Below are positions 24,149 to 35,304 of a DNA stretch of 64,000 nucleotides, piece after piece. A program made the position numbers and the translations under genes. Each line of letters starts with the position of its first letter. Position 1 is the first letter of the stretch. Under the pieces are notes generated by a model. That model did no database searches. It had not been told where the DNA came from and was given only the letters and a program-made list of their open reading frames with translations. Origin of the DNA: Thermoanaerobacterium thermosaccharolyticum DSM 571 (GTDB lineage Bacteria > Bacillota > Thermoanaerobacteria > Thermoanaerobacterales > Thermoanaerobacteraceae); assembly GCF_000145615.1 (NCBI RefSeq), contig NC_014410.1:602001-666000 (forward strand), read 5' to 3'.

Positions 24149-26134
24149 ATGAGTGAATTCAAACTTGTCTCTGACTACAGGCCAACGGGTGATCAACCAG
24201 AAGCAATAAAAAAATTGACGGAAGGCGTCAATATGGGGCTTAAGTGCCAGACATTACTTGGTGTTACTGGATCTGGAAAAACATACACAATGGCAAATAT
24301 TATTAAAAATGTTAATAAACCTACACTTGTCATAGCCCATAATAAGACTTTAGCGGCGCAGCTTTGCTCAGAATTTAAAGAATTCTTTCCGGAAAATGCC
24401 GTTGAATACTTTGTAAGTTACTATGACTATTACCAGCCTGAAGCGTATGTTCCACAGACTGATACGTATATAGAGAAAGATGCATCTATCAATGAGGAAA
24501 TTGATAAACTAAGGCACTCCGCAACGGCGGCTCTTTTTGAAAGGAGAGACGTCATAATTGTTGCCAGTGTTTCGTGCATATACGGCCTTGGCGATCCAGA
24601 AGATTATGAAGACTTGATGCTTTCATTGAGACCAGGCATGGTAAAAGACAGAGACGAAATCTTAAAAAAATTGGTTGATATACATTACGAGAGAAATGAC
24701 ATCAATTTTGTCAGAGGTAAGTTTAGAGTCAGAGGAGATGTCATTGAAGTTTTTCCTGCATCATCATCAGAAAAAGCTATTAGGATAGAGCTTTTTGGAG
24801 ATGAGATAGATAGGATTACCGAAATAGATGTATTGACTGGAGAAATAGTTGGAGAGAGGAATCATGTGGCTATTTTTCCAGCATCTCATTATGCAACGTC
24901 AAAAGAGAAATTAAAAAGGGCAATAGAAAGCATAGAAAAAGAATTGGAAGAAAGGTATAAAGAACTAAAAGATCAGGGTAAAATTTTGGAAGCAGAGAGA
25001 CTTAAACAGAGGACGAATTATGACATAGAAATGCTTCAAGAAGTAGGCTATTGTTCTGGAATTGAGAATTATTCAAGGCACATTTCAGGAAGGCCTGCTG
25101 GAAGCCCCCCATATACGTTACTAGATTATTTTCCTGATGATTTTTTGATGTTTATTGATGAATCACATGTCACAATACCTCAGATTAGAGGGATGTACAA
25201 TGGGGATAGAGCGAGAAAGGAATCTCTTGTGGATTTTGGATTTAGGTTGCCGTCAGCATTTGACAACAGGCCTTTAAAATTTGAAGAATTTGAAGAGAGG
25301 ATAAATCAGCTTATATGTGTATCTGCAACACCTGGACCTTATGAGCTGGAGCATTCTGAAAGGGTTGTTGAGCAAATCATACGTCCTACAGGATTAGTAG
25401 ATCCTGAAGTTAAAGTTAAGCCTGTTAAAGGACAGGTAGATGATCTTTTAAGTGAGATTAAAATGACAGTAGAGAAAGGTTATCGCGTATTAGTGACGAC
25501 GTTGACTAAGAAAATGGCGGAAGACTTGACAGACTATTTCAATGACATGGGTGTGAAAGTGAAGTATCTCCATTCAGATATTGAGACAATTGAGAGGATG
25601 GAAATAATAAGGGATTTGAGGCTAGGAAAATTTGATGTCCTAATTGGAATAAATCTGCTGAGGGAAGGTCTTGATATACCAGAAGTAGCATTGGTTGCCA
25701 TTCTTGATGCTGATAAAGAGGGCTTTTTGCGTTCTGAAACTTCGCTTATACAAACTATAGGTCGAGCTGCTAGAAACGCAGAAGGAAGAGTTATCATGTA
25801 CGCTGATACAGTGACAGAATCTATGAAAAACGCAATAAACGAAACCAATAGAAGAAGAGCCATACAGATGGATTACAATAAAAAGCACGGTATCACCCCA
25901 AAGACAATTGTAAAAGGGATAAGAGATGTAATAGAAGCAACAAAGGTAGCTGAGGATAAAGTTCCATATAGTATAAAGGAGGCAGAAGTAGTAGACAGGG
26001 TATCTATTGAAAAAATGATAAGTGAACTTGAAAAAGAAATGAGAAAAGCTGCCAAGGAACTGGAATTTGAAAAAGCTGCTAAACTCAGGGACAGAATATT
26101 TGAACTTCAAAAGATGATTAAAAATGCTATATAA
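24149..26134 (+). CDS. uvrB: Excinuclease ABC subunit B
   Basis: I start this 661-residue protein at ATG 24149 ([20 protein letters not shown]), 8 nt after GAAGG; an in-frame GTG at 24140 has no spacing for a ribosome binding site. Walker [14 protein letters not shown], the beta-hairpin region around [25 protein letters not shown], helicase motif [16 protein letters not shown] and QTIGRAARN are all present. The C-terminal UVR motif ([30 protein letters not shown]) binds UvrC. It damages-checks DNA delivered by UvrA in nucleotide excision repair. Confidence -1.
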   Translation: MSEFKLVSDYRPTGDQPEAIKKLTEGVNMGLKCQTLLGVTGSGKTYTMANIIKNVNKPTLVIAHNKTLAAQLCSEFKEFFPENAVEYFVSYYDYYQPEAYVPQTDTYIEKDASINEEIDKLRHSATAALFERRDVIIVASVSCIYGLGDPEDYEDLMLSLRPGMVKDRDEILKKLVDIHYERNDINFVRGKFRVRGDVIEVFPASSSEKAIRIELFGDEIDRITEIDVLTGEIVGERNHVAIFPASHYATSKEKLKRAIESIEKELEERYKELKDQGKILEAERLKQRTNYDIEMLQEVGYCSGIENYSRHISGRPAGSPPYTLLDYFPDDFLMFIDESHVTIPQIRGMYNGDRARKESLVDFGFRLPSAFDNRPLKFEEFEERINQLICVSATPGPYELEHSERVVEQIIRPTGLVDPEVKVKPVKGQVDDLLSEIKMTVEKGYRVLVTTLTKKMAEDLTDYFNDMGVKVKYLHSDIETIERMEIIRDLRLGKFDVLIGINLLREGLDIPEVALVAILDADKEGFLRSETSLIQTIGRAARNAEGRVIMYADTVTESMKNAINETNRRRAIQMDYNKKHGITPKTIVKGIRDVIEATKVAEDKVPYSIKEAEVVDRVSIEKMISELEKEMRKAAKELEFEKAAKLRDRIFELQKMIKNAI

Positions 26135-26188
26135 TTATCTAAGAAATTATTTATACCACTTTGTTTCAATTGAAAGGAAGAAAGTAAA

Positions 26189-28972
26189 TTGGCAATAGAT
26201 AAAATCGTCATCAAAGGTGCAAAAGTTCATAATTTAAAAAATATAGATGTGGAGATACCACGATATAAATTTGTAGTTATTACTGGTCTATCTGGTTCTG
26301 GCAAATCATCACTGGCATTTGACACCATCTACGCTGAAGGTCAAAGAAGGTACGTTGAATCTCTCTCTGCGTATGCAAGGCAGTTTTTAGGGCAGATGGA
26401 TAAACCTGATGTGGAATACATTGAAGGCTTATCACCTGCGATTTCGATAGACCAGAAGACTACCAATCGAAATCCTCGCTCAACAGTTGGGACAGTTACA
26501 GAAATATACGATTATTTGAGATTACTGTATGCCAGAATAGGTATACCTCATTGCCCCAAGTGCGGCAAAGAGATTTCAATGCAGACGGTAGACCAGATGG
26601 TGGACAGGATAATGAAATTAAATGAAGGCACGAGGATACAGGTTCTTTCGCCAATCATAAGAGGGCGGAAAGGCGAATACCAGAAGCTTATGGAAGACAT
26701 CAAGAAAAGTGGATACGTTAGAGTGAGAATAGATGGAATAATGTACGATTTAAGCGAAGAAATAAAATTAGAAAAGAATAAGAAACATACAATTGAAGTT
26801 GTCATAGATAGAATCATTATAAAACCACATATCGAATCAAGACTTACAGACTCAATTGAATCTGCTTTGAAATTATCCGACGGCGTTGTTACAATCGATG
26901 TTATAGATGGAGAAGGGTTTACCATGTCTGAAAAGTATTCATGCCCTGACTGCAATATAGGTATAGAAGAACTATCTCCAAGGATGTTTTCTTTCAATAG
27001 TCCATACGGGGCTTGCCCAACTTGTGCAGGACTTGGCGAATTTATGAGGGTCGATCCGGATTTACTGCTACCTGACAGAAGCAAATCTCTTAAAGATGGG
27101 GCATTTTCCGGCTTTATCGTTTCACAAGAAAGCTACACATATCAAAATATATTGAATCTTGTAGAAAGCTTTGGATATACAGAAAATACTCCATTAGAAG
27201 AGTACAGCGATGATTTAATAAATATATTATTGTATGGGAAAGATAAAAACGGTAAAAGGCATGGATTTGAAGGAATTGTAAATAATCTTGAGAGAAGGTA
27301 TAATTCTACAAATTCAAGCTTTATGAGGGAAGAAATCGAAAAGTATATGAGACCAATTGTTTGTCCTGATTGCCATGGTGCTCGTCTAAAACCTGAAGTG
27401 CTGGCTGTTACAGTAGGCGGTATGCCAATAAATAAGATAACCGATCTGTCTGTGACAGAGCTTTTGAGATTTATGGATGAGCTTAAATTGACAGAGAGAG
27501 AAGAGTTTATAGCGCATCAGATAATAAAGGAGATTAAAGCGAGACTTAACTTCCTTAAAGATGTAGGATTAGATTACCTTACTCTTTCAAGAAATGCTGG
27601 TACATTGTCAGGAGGAGAGTCACAGAGGATAAGGCTTGCAAGCCAGATAGGCTCAGGACTGGTAGGAGTTACTTATATACTTGATGAGCCTAGCATTGGG
27701 CTACATCAAAGAGACAACGAAAGGCTTTTAAATTCCCTTAAAAAGTTAAAAGATCAAGGAAATACGTTGATTGTTGTAGAACATGACGAGGATACGATGT
27801 TTGCGGCTGATTACATTGTTGATGTAGGTCCAGGGCCTGGAGAACACGGTGGTAAAATCGTGGCAGCAGGAACAGTAGAAGATATCATGGCATGTGAAGA
27901 ATCTCTTACTGGTCAATATTTAAGTGGAAAGAAAAAAATAGATGTTCCTAAAACGAGGAGAAAACCTAATGGTCACTATTTGACAGTGCGTGGTGCTAGC
28001 GAAAATAACTTAAAAAACATCGATGTGACATTTCCTCTTGGGATTTTGATATGCATAACAGGTGTGTCTGGGTCAGGTAAAAGTACACTCATAAATGAAA
28101 TACTTTATAAAGCGCTTGCACAAAAATTGTACAAAGCAAAAGACTTGCCTGGCAAATACTCATCTATAGAAGGGATTGAATTTATCGATAAAGTGATAAA
28201 TATAGATCAATCTCCTATAGGAAGGACACCAAGGTCAAATCCAGCCACATATACAGGTGTATTTGACCCAATCAGAGAGCTGTTTTCAAACACACCTGAT
28301 GCAAAGATGAGAGGTTATAAACCTGGCCGCTTTAGCTTCAATGTTAAAGGCGGAAGGTGTGAGGCTTGCAGTGGAGATGGTATAATAAAGATAGAGATGA
28401 ATTTCCTTCCAGATGTATATGTTCCGTGTGAAGTCTGCAAAGGCAATAGGTACAATAGGGAAACGCTGGAGATAAAATACAAAGGGAAAAATATCTCTGA
28501 TGTTTTGAACATGACGGTTGAAGAGGCATTGGATTTTTTTAAGAATATACCTAGAATAAAAAGCAAACTTGAAACATTAAATGATGTGGGGTTAGGATAT
28601 ATTAAGTTAGGACAGCCGTCCACACAGCTGTCTGGCGGTGAGGCCCAAAGGGTTAAGCTTGCGACAGAATTGTCTCGCCGTTCAACAGGGAAGACTGTGT
28701 ATATACTTGACGAGCCGACTACAGGTCTTCATTTTGCTGATGTAGATAGGCTTCTAGACGTTTTAAACAGGCTTGTGGATGGAGGCAATACGGTCATAGT
28801 GATAGAACACAACCTTGACGTCATTAAATCAGCCGATTATATTATCGATATGGGACCTGAAGGCGGTGACAGAGGAGGAAGGATTGTGGCTACCGGTACA
28901 CCGGAAGAAGTGGCTGAAAACAACTTTTCATATACTGGGCAGTTTTTGAAAAAAATTCTTGCCAGACAATGA
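26189..28972 (+). CDS. uvrA: Excinuclease ABC subunit A
   Basis: The 927-residue protein starts at TTG 26189, 8 nt after AAAGGAAG. It has two ABC ATPase halves: [14 protein letters not shown] with [16 protein letters not shown], and [15 protein letters not shown] with [16 protein letters not shown]. Zinc fingers are visible as CPKCG, CPDC...CPTC, CPDC and CEAC...CEVC. It is the damage sensor of excision repair. It is 55 bp behind uvrB and shares its promoter. Length is normal for the family. Confidence -1.
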   Translation: MAIDKIVIKGAKVHNLKNIDVEIPRYKFVVITGLSGSGKSSLAFDTIYAEGQRRYVESLSAYARQFLGQMDKPDVEYIEGLSPAISIDQKTTNRNPRSTVGTVTEIYDYLRLLYARIGIPHCPKCGKEISMQTVDQMVDRIMKLNEGTRIQVLSPIIRGRKGEYQKLMEDIKKSGYVRVRIDGIMYDLSEEIKLEKNKKHTIEVVIDRIIIKPHIESRLTDSIESALKLSDGVVTIDVIDGEGFTMSEKYSCPDCNIGIEELSPRMFSFNSPYGACPTCAGLGEFMRVDPDLLLPDRSKSLKDGAFSGFIVSQESYTYQNILNLVESFGYTENTPLEEYSDDLINILLYGKDKNGKRHGFEGIVNNLERRYNSTNSSFMREEIEKYMRPIVCPDCHGARLKPEVLAVTVGGMPINKITDLSVTELLRFMDELKLTEREEFIAHQIIKEIKARLNFLKDVGLDYLTLSRNAGTLSGGESQRIRLASQIGSGLVGVTYILDEPSIGLHQRDNERLLNSLKKLKDQGNTLIVVEHDEDTMFAADYIVDVGPGPGEHGGKIVAAGTVEDIMACEESLTGQYLSGKKKIDVPKTRRKPNGHYLTVRGASENNLKNIDVTFPLGILICITGVSGSGKSTLINEILYKALAQKLYKAKDLPGKYSSIEGIEFIDKVINIDQSPIGRTPRSNPATYTGVFDPIRELFSNTPDAKMRGYKPGRFSFNVKGGRCEACSGDGIIKIEMNFLPDVYVPCEVCKGNRYNRETLEIKYKGKNISDVLNMTVEEALDFFKNIPRIKSKLETLNDVGLGYIKLGQPSTQLSGGEAQRVKLATELSRRSTGKTVYILDEPTTGLHFADVDRLLDVLNRLVDGGNTVIVIEHNLDVIKSADYIIDMGPEGGDRGGRIVATGTPEEVAENNFSYTGQFLKKILARQ

Positions 28973-28981
28973 GGTGTTTTT

Positions 28982-29383
28982 ATGTATCAACTGGCAGCAA
29001 ATATATTAAAATATGTATTATTACTGCTTATATATCTATTTTTGTACAGAGTTTTTAAAATTATATATCTTGATATAAAAGGCGTAAGAAGAGAGAGGGA
29101 AGTGACAAAGGCAAAACTGGTGTCACTTTCTGGCATGGGCAGCTTTAACCTGTTTGAGGTGACTACGATAGGAAGAGCTGATGACTGTGACATTGTCGTT
29201 GAGAATCCTTACGTTTCCAGTAAACATGCCATGATAAGGAAGAAAGGTAAAAAATTCGTCATACAAGATTTGAATAGCACCAATGGCACATATGTAAATG
29301 GAAAGCGTGTCAAAAATATAGCTAGGATTAAAAACAATGATGTAATAAAATTTGGCAATGAAGAGTACAGATTTTTGATTTAA
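28982..29383 (+). CDS. Membrane-anchored FHA-domain protein (FhaB-like)
   Basis: The 133-residue protein has one N-terminal helix (about 8-28, NILKYVLLLLIYLFLYRVFKIIY) and a C-terminal FHA domain (about 48-133). The phosphothreonine-binding residues are in TIGRADDCDIVVENPYVSSKHAMI and LNSTNGTYVNGKRV. It is directly followed by FtsW/RodA and a class B PBP gene, the same trio found in actinobacterial fhaB-rodA-pbpA loci. It probably recruits a Ser/Thr-phosphorylated partner to the peptidoglycan synthesis pair. No kinase gene is in the window. Confidence -1.
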   Translation: MYQLAANILKYVLLLLIYLFLYRVFKIIYLDIKGVRREREVTKAKLVSLSGMGSFNLFEVTTIGRADDCDIVVENPYVSSKHAMIRKKGKKFVIQDLNSTNGTYVNGKRVKNIARIKNNDVIKFGNEEYRFLI

Positions 29384-29395
29384 GGTGGTATTTTA

Positions 29396-30640
29396 ATGGA
29401 AGAATATGTTAAGACAGGCTCAAAGGCTATGAAAGATATCTTTTTGATATTCGTAATAGCGTTTATGCTGCTCTTTATATATCATAAGCCAAAAGGCTTT
29501 GACACCATATACTTTACATTAGCTTTTTTGCCGTTAATTTACATTGTATATTATTTACATGTCAGGTTATTTCCAATGGGAGAAATTCAGCTTATAATTT
29601 TAAGCTCTTTTCTGGCAGAGATGGGCCTTATAATGATATACAGAGTAGCGCCGGATTTGATTTTAAAACAGATTGCGTGGATTTTTATTGGTTTCATACT
29701 GTATTTTGTTTCATCTTACGCTTGCAAATACTATGACTTCTTCTACAAAGTCAAATATGGAAATTATGTGTACTTGGCAATATCATTTATATTGCTATTT
29801 TCTACGTTTGTATTAGGTAAAGAAATTGGAGGTTCTAAAAACTGGCTTACTTTTGGCTCCATTTCAGTGCAGCCGTCGGAAATTGTAAAGATAATATATA
29901 TAATTTTTCTTGCAAGGTATTTAAAGGATAATAAAACTGCAAAAGACATAATTAAAGTTGGCGCAATAACAATCGTTATTGTTGGGATTTTAGTCATAGA
30001 AAAAGATCTCGGTACTGCCCTTTTGTTTTATCTTACCACAACATTTATGATATTTGCTGCAACGTCAAGCCTTTTGTACACTGCAGCAAGCGTTGCTTTT
30101 CTTGGATTTGGCGGAGTAATTTCATATTTTCTTTTCAACCATGTTCGCGTGAGGATCCAGGCATGGCTAAATCCATGGATGGATGTTCCTGGAAAGACGT
30201 ATCAGATAGCTCAATCGCTTTTTGCAATTGGTGCAGGAGGTTTTTTCGGTACCGGTCTTGGAATGGGGCATCCTGAATATATTCCTGTTGTCGCCAGTGA
30301 CTTTATTTTTTCTGCTATCAGCGAAGAATTTGGGATGTTGGGTTCCGTTGCAATAATTCTAGTGTATTTCGTAATCATGTATAGGGGCATAAAAGTTGCA
30401 CTTGATGCCAAAGACGACTTCGGCGCATTAATTGCGGTAGGACTTACAAGCATGTTTAGCTTGCAGGTTTTTACTATTATAGGCGGCGTCATTAAGTTCA
30501 TACCACTTACAGGTGTAACACTGCCTTTTGTAAGCTACGGAGGTAGTTCAATGGTAATGAGTTTCATCACATTGGGTATGTTGAATGGTATCGCAGTAAG
30601 AGAGGATGAGGATGTTGAACAGTATGAACCGCAACATTAA
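29396..30640 (+). CDS. FtsW/RodA/SpoVE-family peptidoglycan glycosyltransferase
   Basis: This 414-residue SEDS protein has about ten membrane helices. Diagnostic motifs are WLTFGSISVQPSEIVKI, VIEKDLGTALLFYLTTTFMIF, NPWMDVPGKTYQIAQSLFAIGAGGFFGTGLGMG, SAISEEFGMLG and PFVSYGGSSMVMSFITLGMLNG. SEDS proteins polymerise lipid II with a cognate class B PBP; the next gene encodes one and overlaps this one by about 29 bp. FtsW, RodA and SpoVE cannot be told apart from sequence alone. The start ATG 29396 follows TAAGGTGG. Confidence -1.
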   Translation: MEEYVKTGSKAMKDIFLIFVIAFMLLFIYHKPKGFDTIYFTLAFLPLIYIVYYLHVRLFPMGEIQLIILSSFLAEMGLIMIYRVAPDLILKQIAWIFIGFILYFVSSYACKYYDFFYKVKYGNYVYLAISFILLFSTFVLGKEIGGSKNWLTFGSISVQPSEIVKIIYIIFLARYLKDNKTAKDIIKVGAITIVIVGILVIEKDLGTALLFYLTTTFMIFAATSSLLYTAASVAFLGFGGVISYFLFNHVRVRIQAWLNPWMDVPGKTYQIAQSLFAIGAGGFFGTGLGMGHPEYIPVVASDFIFSAISEEFGMLGSVAIILVYFVIMYRGIKVALDAKDDFGALIAVGLTSMFSLQVFTIIGGVIKFIPLTGVTLPFVSYGGSSMVMSFITLGMLNGIAVREDEDVEQYEPQH

Positions 30641-32039
30641 AATACTTTTTGCGGTCTTTTCAATTCTATTTTTAAGCCTTATAGCATATCTATCGTATTT
30701 CCAACTGTATGAAAAGAACAAGCTTATAACTAGTTCATATAGTGTATACAACAAAAGACTCATTGAACAGGAAAAGAAGATTCTACGAGGCAGTATTTAT
30801 GATAGAAATGGCAATGTGCTGGCAAAAAGCACTATTGTAAATGGTGAGCAGATAAGGCAGTATCTTGATGGTGTTCCATTTGCAAATATAATTGGCTACA
30901 GCCGGAGGATATATCAACAGGGCAGTACAGGGATAGAAAACACATATGATAGAGAGCTTCTTGGAATGATAAATACAGATCCGATGACATTTTTGAGGGA
31001 GACTGTTTTAGGGAAAAGCCAAACTGGTGATGATGTTGTGTTGACTGTGGATAAGAGATTGCAGGATTTGGCTTACAATTTACTAGGCGGCAGAAAAGGT
31101 GCTGTGGTTGCGCTAAATCCTAAGACAGGTGAAGTTCTTGCTTTGGTATCATCACCGTCATACGATCCAAACACGCTTGGAGAAAAGTGGAATAGTACCA
31201 TGAATAGTCCTGATCATCTAGTGCTTAACAGAGCGACACAGGGACTGTATCCGCCTGGTTCAATATTCAAAATTGTAACTGCATCTGCAGCTTTGACATA
31301 TAAGCCTGACATTTATAATCAAGTATTTAATGATATAGGTTATGTAATTGTTGATGGAAATAAAATAACCAATTATGATAATATAGCATATGGAACGATA
31401 GGATTTCAGAAAGCTTTTTACGTTTCTTCAAATACAACATTCGTTAAAATTGGACTTCAGGTGGGAAGATCAGATCTTGAGTCTATGGCAAATAAATATG
31501 GGTTAAACGATAGTGTTCCATTTGATATACCTGTTGAAAAAAATCAGTTTCCGTCAATTCCTTTAATAAATGGGAAAGTTCAATTGGCAGAAAGTTCTAT
31601 AGGACAGGGTAAAACATTAGTTACGCCGTTGACGATGGCATTGATGGCATCTGCACCTGCCAACGGTGGAGTAATAATGAAGCCATATTTGATGGACTAC
31701 GTTAAAAACCCCGTTACGGGAGAGATACTTGAAAAGACGATGCCAGAAAAATATTTGAATCCGATAAGTAAAGATGTGGCAGATAAGATAAAGCAGCTTA
31801 TGATAGGCGTTGTGCAACAAGGCACGGGCACAGCGGCACAGATACCGGGTATAACAGTTGCAGGAAAGACCGGCACTGCTGAAAATCCACAAGGACAGGC
31901 ACATGCTTGGTTTGTAGGATTTGCACCTGCAGAAAATCCTAAAATTGTTGTTGCTGTCATAGTTGAAAATGGAGGTGCTGGCGGAGCTGTTGCAGCACCT
32001 ATTGCTAGGGAAATAATGAGAGCATATTTGGGATATTGA
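30612..32039 (+). CDS. Class B penicillin-binding protein (transpeptidase)
   Basis: The protein has about 475 residues. I use ATG 30612, with AGAGG 6 nt upstream; ATG at 30606 and 30624 are alternatives. It has a short cytosolic start, one membrane anchor (IKILFAVFSILFLSLIAYLSYF), a small dimerisation region and the transpeptidase domain with SxxK in PPGSIFKIVT, SxN in SSNT and KTG in AGKTGTAE. It crosslinks peptidoglycan and is partnered with the overlapping FtsW/RodA gene. Length and the missing PASTA domain resemble actinobacterial PbpA. Confidence -1.
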   Translation: MLNSMNRNIKILFAVFSILFLSLIAYLSYFQLYEKNKLITSSYSVYNKRLIEQEKKILRGSIYDRNGNVLAKSTIVNGEQIRQYLDGVPFANIIGYSRRIYQQGSTGIENTYDRELLGMINTDPMTFLRETVLGKSQTGDDVVLTVDKRLQDLAYNLLGGRKGAVVALNPKTGEVLALVSSPSYDPNTLGEKWNSTMNSPDHLVLNRATQGLYPPGSIFKIVTASAALTYKPDIYNQVFNDIGYVIVDGNKITNYDNIAYGTIGFQKAFYVSSNTTFVKIGLQVGRSDLESMANKYGLNDSVPFDIPVEKNQFPSIPLINGKVQLAESSIGQGKTLVTPLTMALMASAPANGGVIMKPYLMDYVKNPVTGEILEKTMPEKYLNPISKDVADKIKQLMIGVVQQGTGTAAQIPGITVAGKTGTAENPQGQAHAWFVGFAPAENPKIVVAVIVENGGAGGAVAAPIAREIMRAYLGY

Positions 32040-32086
32040 GATTATTCTTTTTCAGCATACATTAATGAGTCTCATAAGGTGATGAT

Positions 32087-33940
32087 ATGGTTAATATTGA
32101 GGAAAAATTGAAGTTGCTGCCGGAAAAACCCGGCGTTTATATAATGAAAGATTCAAGCGGAAAGATTATCTATGTAGGAAAAGCTGTAATTTTAAAAAAT
32201 CGAGTAAGACAGTATTTTCAAAATCCGGCAAACCAGATTCCAAAGGTCAGAACAATGGTGAGGCATATTGCTGATTTTGAATACATTGTAACAGATACAG
32301 AGCTTGAAGCACTCATATTGGAATGCAATTTGATAAAAAAACATAAGCCTAAGTACAACATATTATTAAAAGATGACAAAAATTATCCGTATATAAAGAT
32401 AACCGTAAATGAAGATTATCCGAGAATACTCTTTACAAGAAGACTTGAAATGGATGGTGCCAAATATTTTGGACCCTACAGCAGTGCCTTTGCAGTTCGT
32501 GAGACTATAAAACTTTTAAGGCACATGTTTCCACTTAGATCGTGCAATAGAAATATAGAAAAAGATATTGGCAAATGCAGAGAGTGTTTATATTATCACA
32601 TTGGATTGTGTTCTGCTCCATGTATAGGACAAATATCAAAAGATGATTATATGAAATTGGTAGATGATGCTTTAATGTTTCTAGAAGGCAAACACGATGT
32701 ACTGCTTAAAAAATTGAAAGAAGAAATGGAAAAGGCCTCGCAAAACATGGAATTCGAAAAAGCCGCAAAGCTTAGAGATCAGATATACGGCATTGAGAAG
32801 ACGTCTGAAAAACAGAAGATAATTTCTACATCAGGTGAGGATCAGGACGTTATATCAATGGCTAGAAGTGCAGATGACGCTTGCATTCAGGTGTTTTTCA
32901 TAAGGGGTGGAAAAGTAAGCGGAAGAGAGCACTACTTCATGAAAAATACCGATGAGATGAATAGAAGTGATATAATGTCATCGTTTATCAAACAATTTTA
33001 CGACGGTGCACCTTATATACCAAAGGAAATAATAACAGACGTTGATATGGATGAAAAACATGTCTTAGCGGAATGGCTGTCAAATAAAAGAGGAAACAAA
33101 GTTGTGATTTCGATCCCATCAAAAGGAAAGAAAAAAGAACTTGTTGATATGGTTTATGAAAATGCTCTTGAATCGTTGAAAAGTGACATCAATTTAAAGA
33201 TGAAAAGGCAAAAGAGTGATGCCGTATCAGAGCTATCCAAATTGCTTGGTCTAGAATATGCAGAGAGAATTGAAGCTTTTGACATCTCAAATATAAGAGG
33301 GACTGATAATGTTGCATCTATGGTTGTATTTGTTGACGGGAAACCCCACAAATCGTCATATCGGAAATTCAACATAAAGACCGTTGAAGGTCAGGACGAT
33401 TATGGAAGCATGAGGGAAGTCATTTTAAGAAGGATAAAACATGGAATAGAGGAGCGAAAATTGATTGATGATGGAGAGCTTCAAGAGGATAAAGCTAAGT
33501 TCCATATAATGCCTGACTTGATACTTGTTGATGGTGGACTTGGCCATGTCAATACGGCAAAAGAGGTGTTACGTGAATTAAATGTGGATATACCTGTGTA
33601 TGGAATGGTGAAGGATTCAAAACACAGAACAAGAGGCTTAGTATCTACTGATGGTGAAATAGATATGCCTATGACAGGAAGAGCTTTTAGACTTGTTGCA
33701 GAAATACAAGACGAAGCACATAGGTTTGCTATAACATTTCATAAGGAAACGAAAAGTAAAAAATTAAGAAGTGATCTTTTAAATATCCCAGGCATTGGAG
33801 AAAAACGCATGAAAGCTTTATTTGAGGCGTTTAAGACGATAGATGACATTAAAAATGCTACAGTTGAAGAACTTAAAAAAGTTGAAGGGATGAATGAAAA
33901 AGCAGCAAATGCCGTCTATGATTATTTTAGAAGCGATTGA
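32087..33940 (+). CDS. uvrC: Excinuclease ABC subunit C
   Basis: The 617-residue nuclease has an N-terminal GIY-YIG domain (PGVYIMKDSSGKIIYVGKA, 3' incision), a UVR motif near 205-235 ([23 protein letters not shown]), an RNase H-like UvrC domain (EAFDISNIRGTDNVASMVVF and LILVDGGLGHVNTA, 5' incision) and C-terminal helix-hairpin-helix repeats (LLNIPGIGEKRMKALFEAF, VEGMNEKAANAVYDYF). It acts with UvrA and UvrB, encoded 4-8 kb upstream. The start ATG 32087 follows ATAAGGTGATGAT. Confidence -1.
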   Translation: MVNIEEKLKLLPEKPGVYIMKDSSGKIIYVGKAVILKNRVRQYFQNPANQIPKVRTMVRHIADFEYIVTDTELEALILECNLIKKHKPKYNILLKDDKNYPYIKITVNEDYPRILFTRRLEMDGAKYFGPYSSAFAVRETIKLLRHMFPLRSCNRNIEKDIGKCRECLYYHIGLCSAPCIGQISKDDYMKLVDDALMFLEGKHDVLLKKLKEEMEKASQNMEFEKAAKLRDQIYGIEKTSEKQKIISTSGEDQDVISMARSADDACIQVFFIRGGKVSGREHYFMKNTDEMNRSDIMSSFIKQFYDGAPYIPKEIITDVDMDEKHVLAEWLSNKRGNKVVISIPSKGKKKELVDMVYENALESLKSDINLKMKRQKSDAVSELSKLLGLEYAERIEAFDISNIRGTDNVASMVVFVDGKPHKSSYRKFNIKTVEGQDDYGSMREVILRRIKHGIEERKLIDDGELQEDKAKFHIMPDLILVDGGLGHVNTAKEVLRELNVDIPVYGMVKDSKHRTRGLVSTDGEIDMPMTGRAFRLVAEIQDEAHRFAITFHKETKSKKLRSDLLNIPGIGEKRMKALFEAFKTIDDIKNATVEELKKVEGMNEKAANAVYDYFRSD

Positions 33941-33945
33941 TAATA

Positions 33946-33993
33946 TGAAAAATTTATCATAAGCGAAATTTGTGAGCACTGATAAATTTTTCA
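33946..33993. terminator. Perfect 14-bp inverted repeat after uvrC
   Basis: TGAAAAATTTATCA (33946-33959) and TGATAAATTTTTCA (33980-33993) form a 14-bp AT-rich stem with a 20-nt loop, between convergent uvrC and birA. It could terminate either gene but lacks GC. Confidence -1.
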
Positions 33994-34000
33994 AATAAAA

Positions 34001-34027
34001 GAGGTATCATCAGGTAGATGATATCTC
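34001..34027. terminator. Second hairpin between uvrC and birA
   Basis: GAGGTATCATC pairs with GATGATATCTC (11 bp, one G-T) around an AGGTA loop. With the preceding AT-rich repeat it makes a two-hairpin boundary between converging units. Confidence -1.
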
Positions 34028-34076
34028 TTCACGAAGATTAGACCAAATATCTTGGAATATATTTACTCTATGCTAT

Positions 34077-35057
34077 TCAAACGTAACCAAGCAAACCTCT
34101 GACGGAGACGTCGCCGGATGCAATAGTTTTTTTCTCACCATTTTTAAATACAACAATTAGATTGCCGTCATCGTCGATATCAACAGCACGTCCTATGCAT
34201 TCATTGTTGTTTATTATTACTTTTACATCTTTGTTTAGCGTCAATGAATATTCTTTGCATAAATTTCGTATAGATGAAAATCCATTTATTAAAAATATCC
34301 TATAGTATTTTTCAAAATTATTAAGTATCGATGCTGTCAGAGGCTTTCTATCTAGAATTTTGCCTGTTTCAATAGAGAGGGATGTTGCCTTGCCACACAA
34401 ATCTTCTGGAAAATTTTGTACATTTACATTTATACCGATTCCAATTACTATGAAATTTACTCGATCTATTTCCCCATTCATTTCTGTAAGTATTCCACAA
34501 ACCTTTTTACTGTTTATTACTATATCATTTGGCCATTTTATGCCAGATCTTATATCAGCTATTTCTTTGATGGAGTCTACGACAGCCACTGCTGCAACTT
34601 GCGTCAGCTTGACTGCTTCATTAGGACTTAAGTTCGGCTTAAGAATCATAGACAGCCATATTCCTTGTCCTTTATTTGAAACCCAGTGCCTTCCCATGCG
34701 GCCTCTTCCCGATGTTTGTTCTTCTGCAACAATCGCTGTACCGTCTGTGGCGCTTGGTGCAATTTCTTTTGCATAATCATTTGTGGATGATATGCTTTCA
34801 AAGTGTAAATAATTTCTGCCTATGAATTCTGCTTTTAAATATGGAGAAATTTCCATATAATCTATGATATCGGGTTCTTCCATCAAAAGATATCCAGATT
34901 TGTGTTTCGACTCTATGATGTAACCATCCGATTTCAATTCATTTATGCATTTCCACACTGCCGTTCGAGACACGTTTAGCATTTCGCATAATTCTTGACC
35001 TGATATATGTTTGCCTTTATTTGCTTTTAAAATTGATAAGATATCATTTTTTAACAA
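34077..35057 (-). CDS. birA: Biotin-protein ligase / biotin repressor
   Basis: I start this 326-residue protein at TTG 35057, 6 nt after AAGGTGAG; the open frame extends to 35135 but that extra part is not family-like. The N-terminal HTH (about 5-60, ISGQELCEMLNVSRTAVWKCINEL) binds DNA. The ligase core has GRGRMGRHW (biotin and AMP binding), KWPNDIVINSKKVCGIL and a C-terminal SH3-like part ending in GDVSVRGLLGYV. It attaches biotin to carboxylases and may repress biotin genes. No biotin genes lie nearby. Confidence -1.
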   Translation of the reverse strand: MLKNDILSILKANKGKHISGQELCEMLNVSRTAVWKCINELKSDGYIIESKHKSGYLLMEEPDIIDYMEISPYLKAEFIGRNYLHFESISSTNDYAKEIAPSATDGTAIVAEEQTSGRGRMGRHWVSNKGQGIWLSMILKPNLSPNEAVKLTQVAAVAVVDSIKEIADIRSGIKWPNDIVINSKKVCGILTEMNGEIDRVNFIVIGIGINVNVQNFPEDLCGKATSLSIETGKILDRKPLTASILNNFEKYYRIFLINGFSSIRNLCKEYSLTLNKDVKVIINNNECIGRAVDIDDDGNLIVVFKNGEKKTIASGDVSVRGLLGYV

Positions 35058-35218
35058 AGCCCACTCACCTTCAACTATAGATTCAAGTTTATTATACAGT
35101 AAAAATAATTTTCGACAAATAGTTTTGTTAAACAAAGAGACAATTTTAACTTTTCAGGATTAACATTAACTGAAATAAATGTTCAGATAATTTTTGAATT
35201 ACAATGAATAAAAATGTA

Positions 35219-35247
35219 TTGACAATATATATAGAAGATGATAAAAT
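35219..35247 (+). promoter_or_regulatory. Promoter of the licT-bgl operon
   Basis: A perfect TTGACA (35219-35224) and TAAAAT (35242-35247) are 17 bp apart, about 28 bp before the first RAT site. Confidence -1.
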
Positions 35248-35275
35248 AATTATGAAAATACGTTATAAAATTTAG

Positions 35276-35304
35276 GGTTGTTACTGATTCGATCAGGCGA
35301 TACC
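35276..35304 (+). promoter_or_regulatory. Ribonucleic antiterminator (RAT) before licT
   Basis: The 29-nt site begins GGTTGTTACTGATTCGATC and ends AGGCGATACC, matching the LicT/BglG RAT consensus. Its 3' end overlaps the 5' arm of the terminator at 35302, so binding of LicT and terminator formation are exclusive. Confidence -1.

Noticed and set aside
25640-26110. 156-codon antisense frame in uvrB
   Set aside because: Low-complexity, Phe/Tyr/Ser-rich shadow of uvrB's C-terminal part.
26548-27084. 178-codon antisense frame
   Set aside because: It lies wholly within uvrA, which has complete family motifs in the other strand; its composition mirrors uvrA codons.
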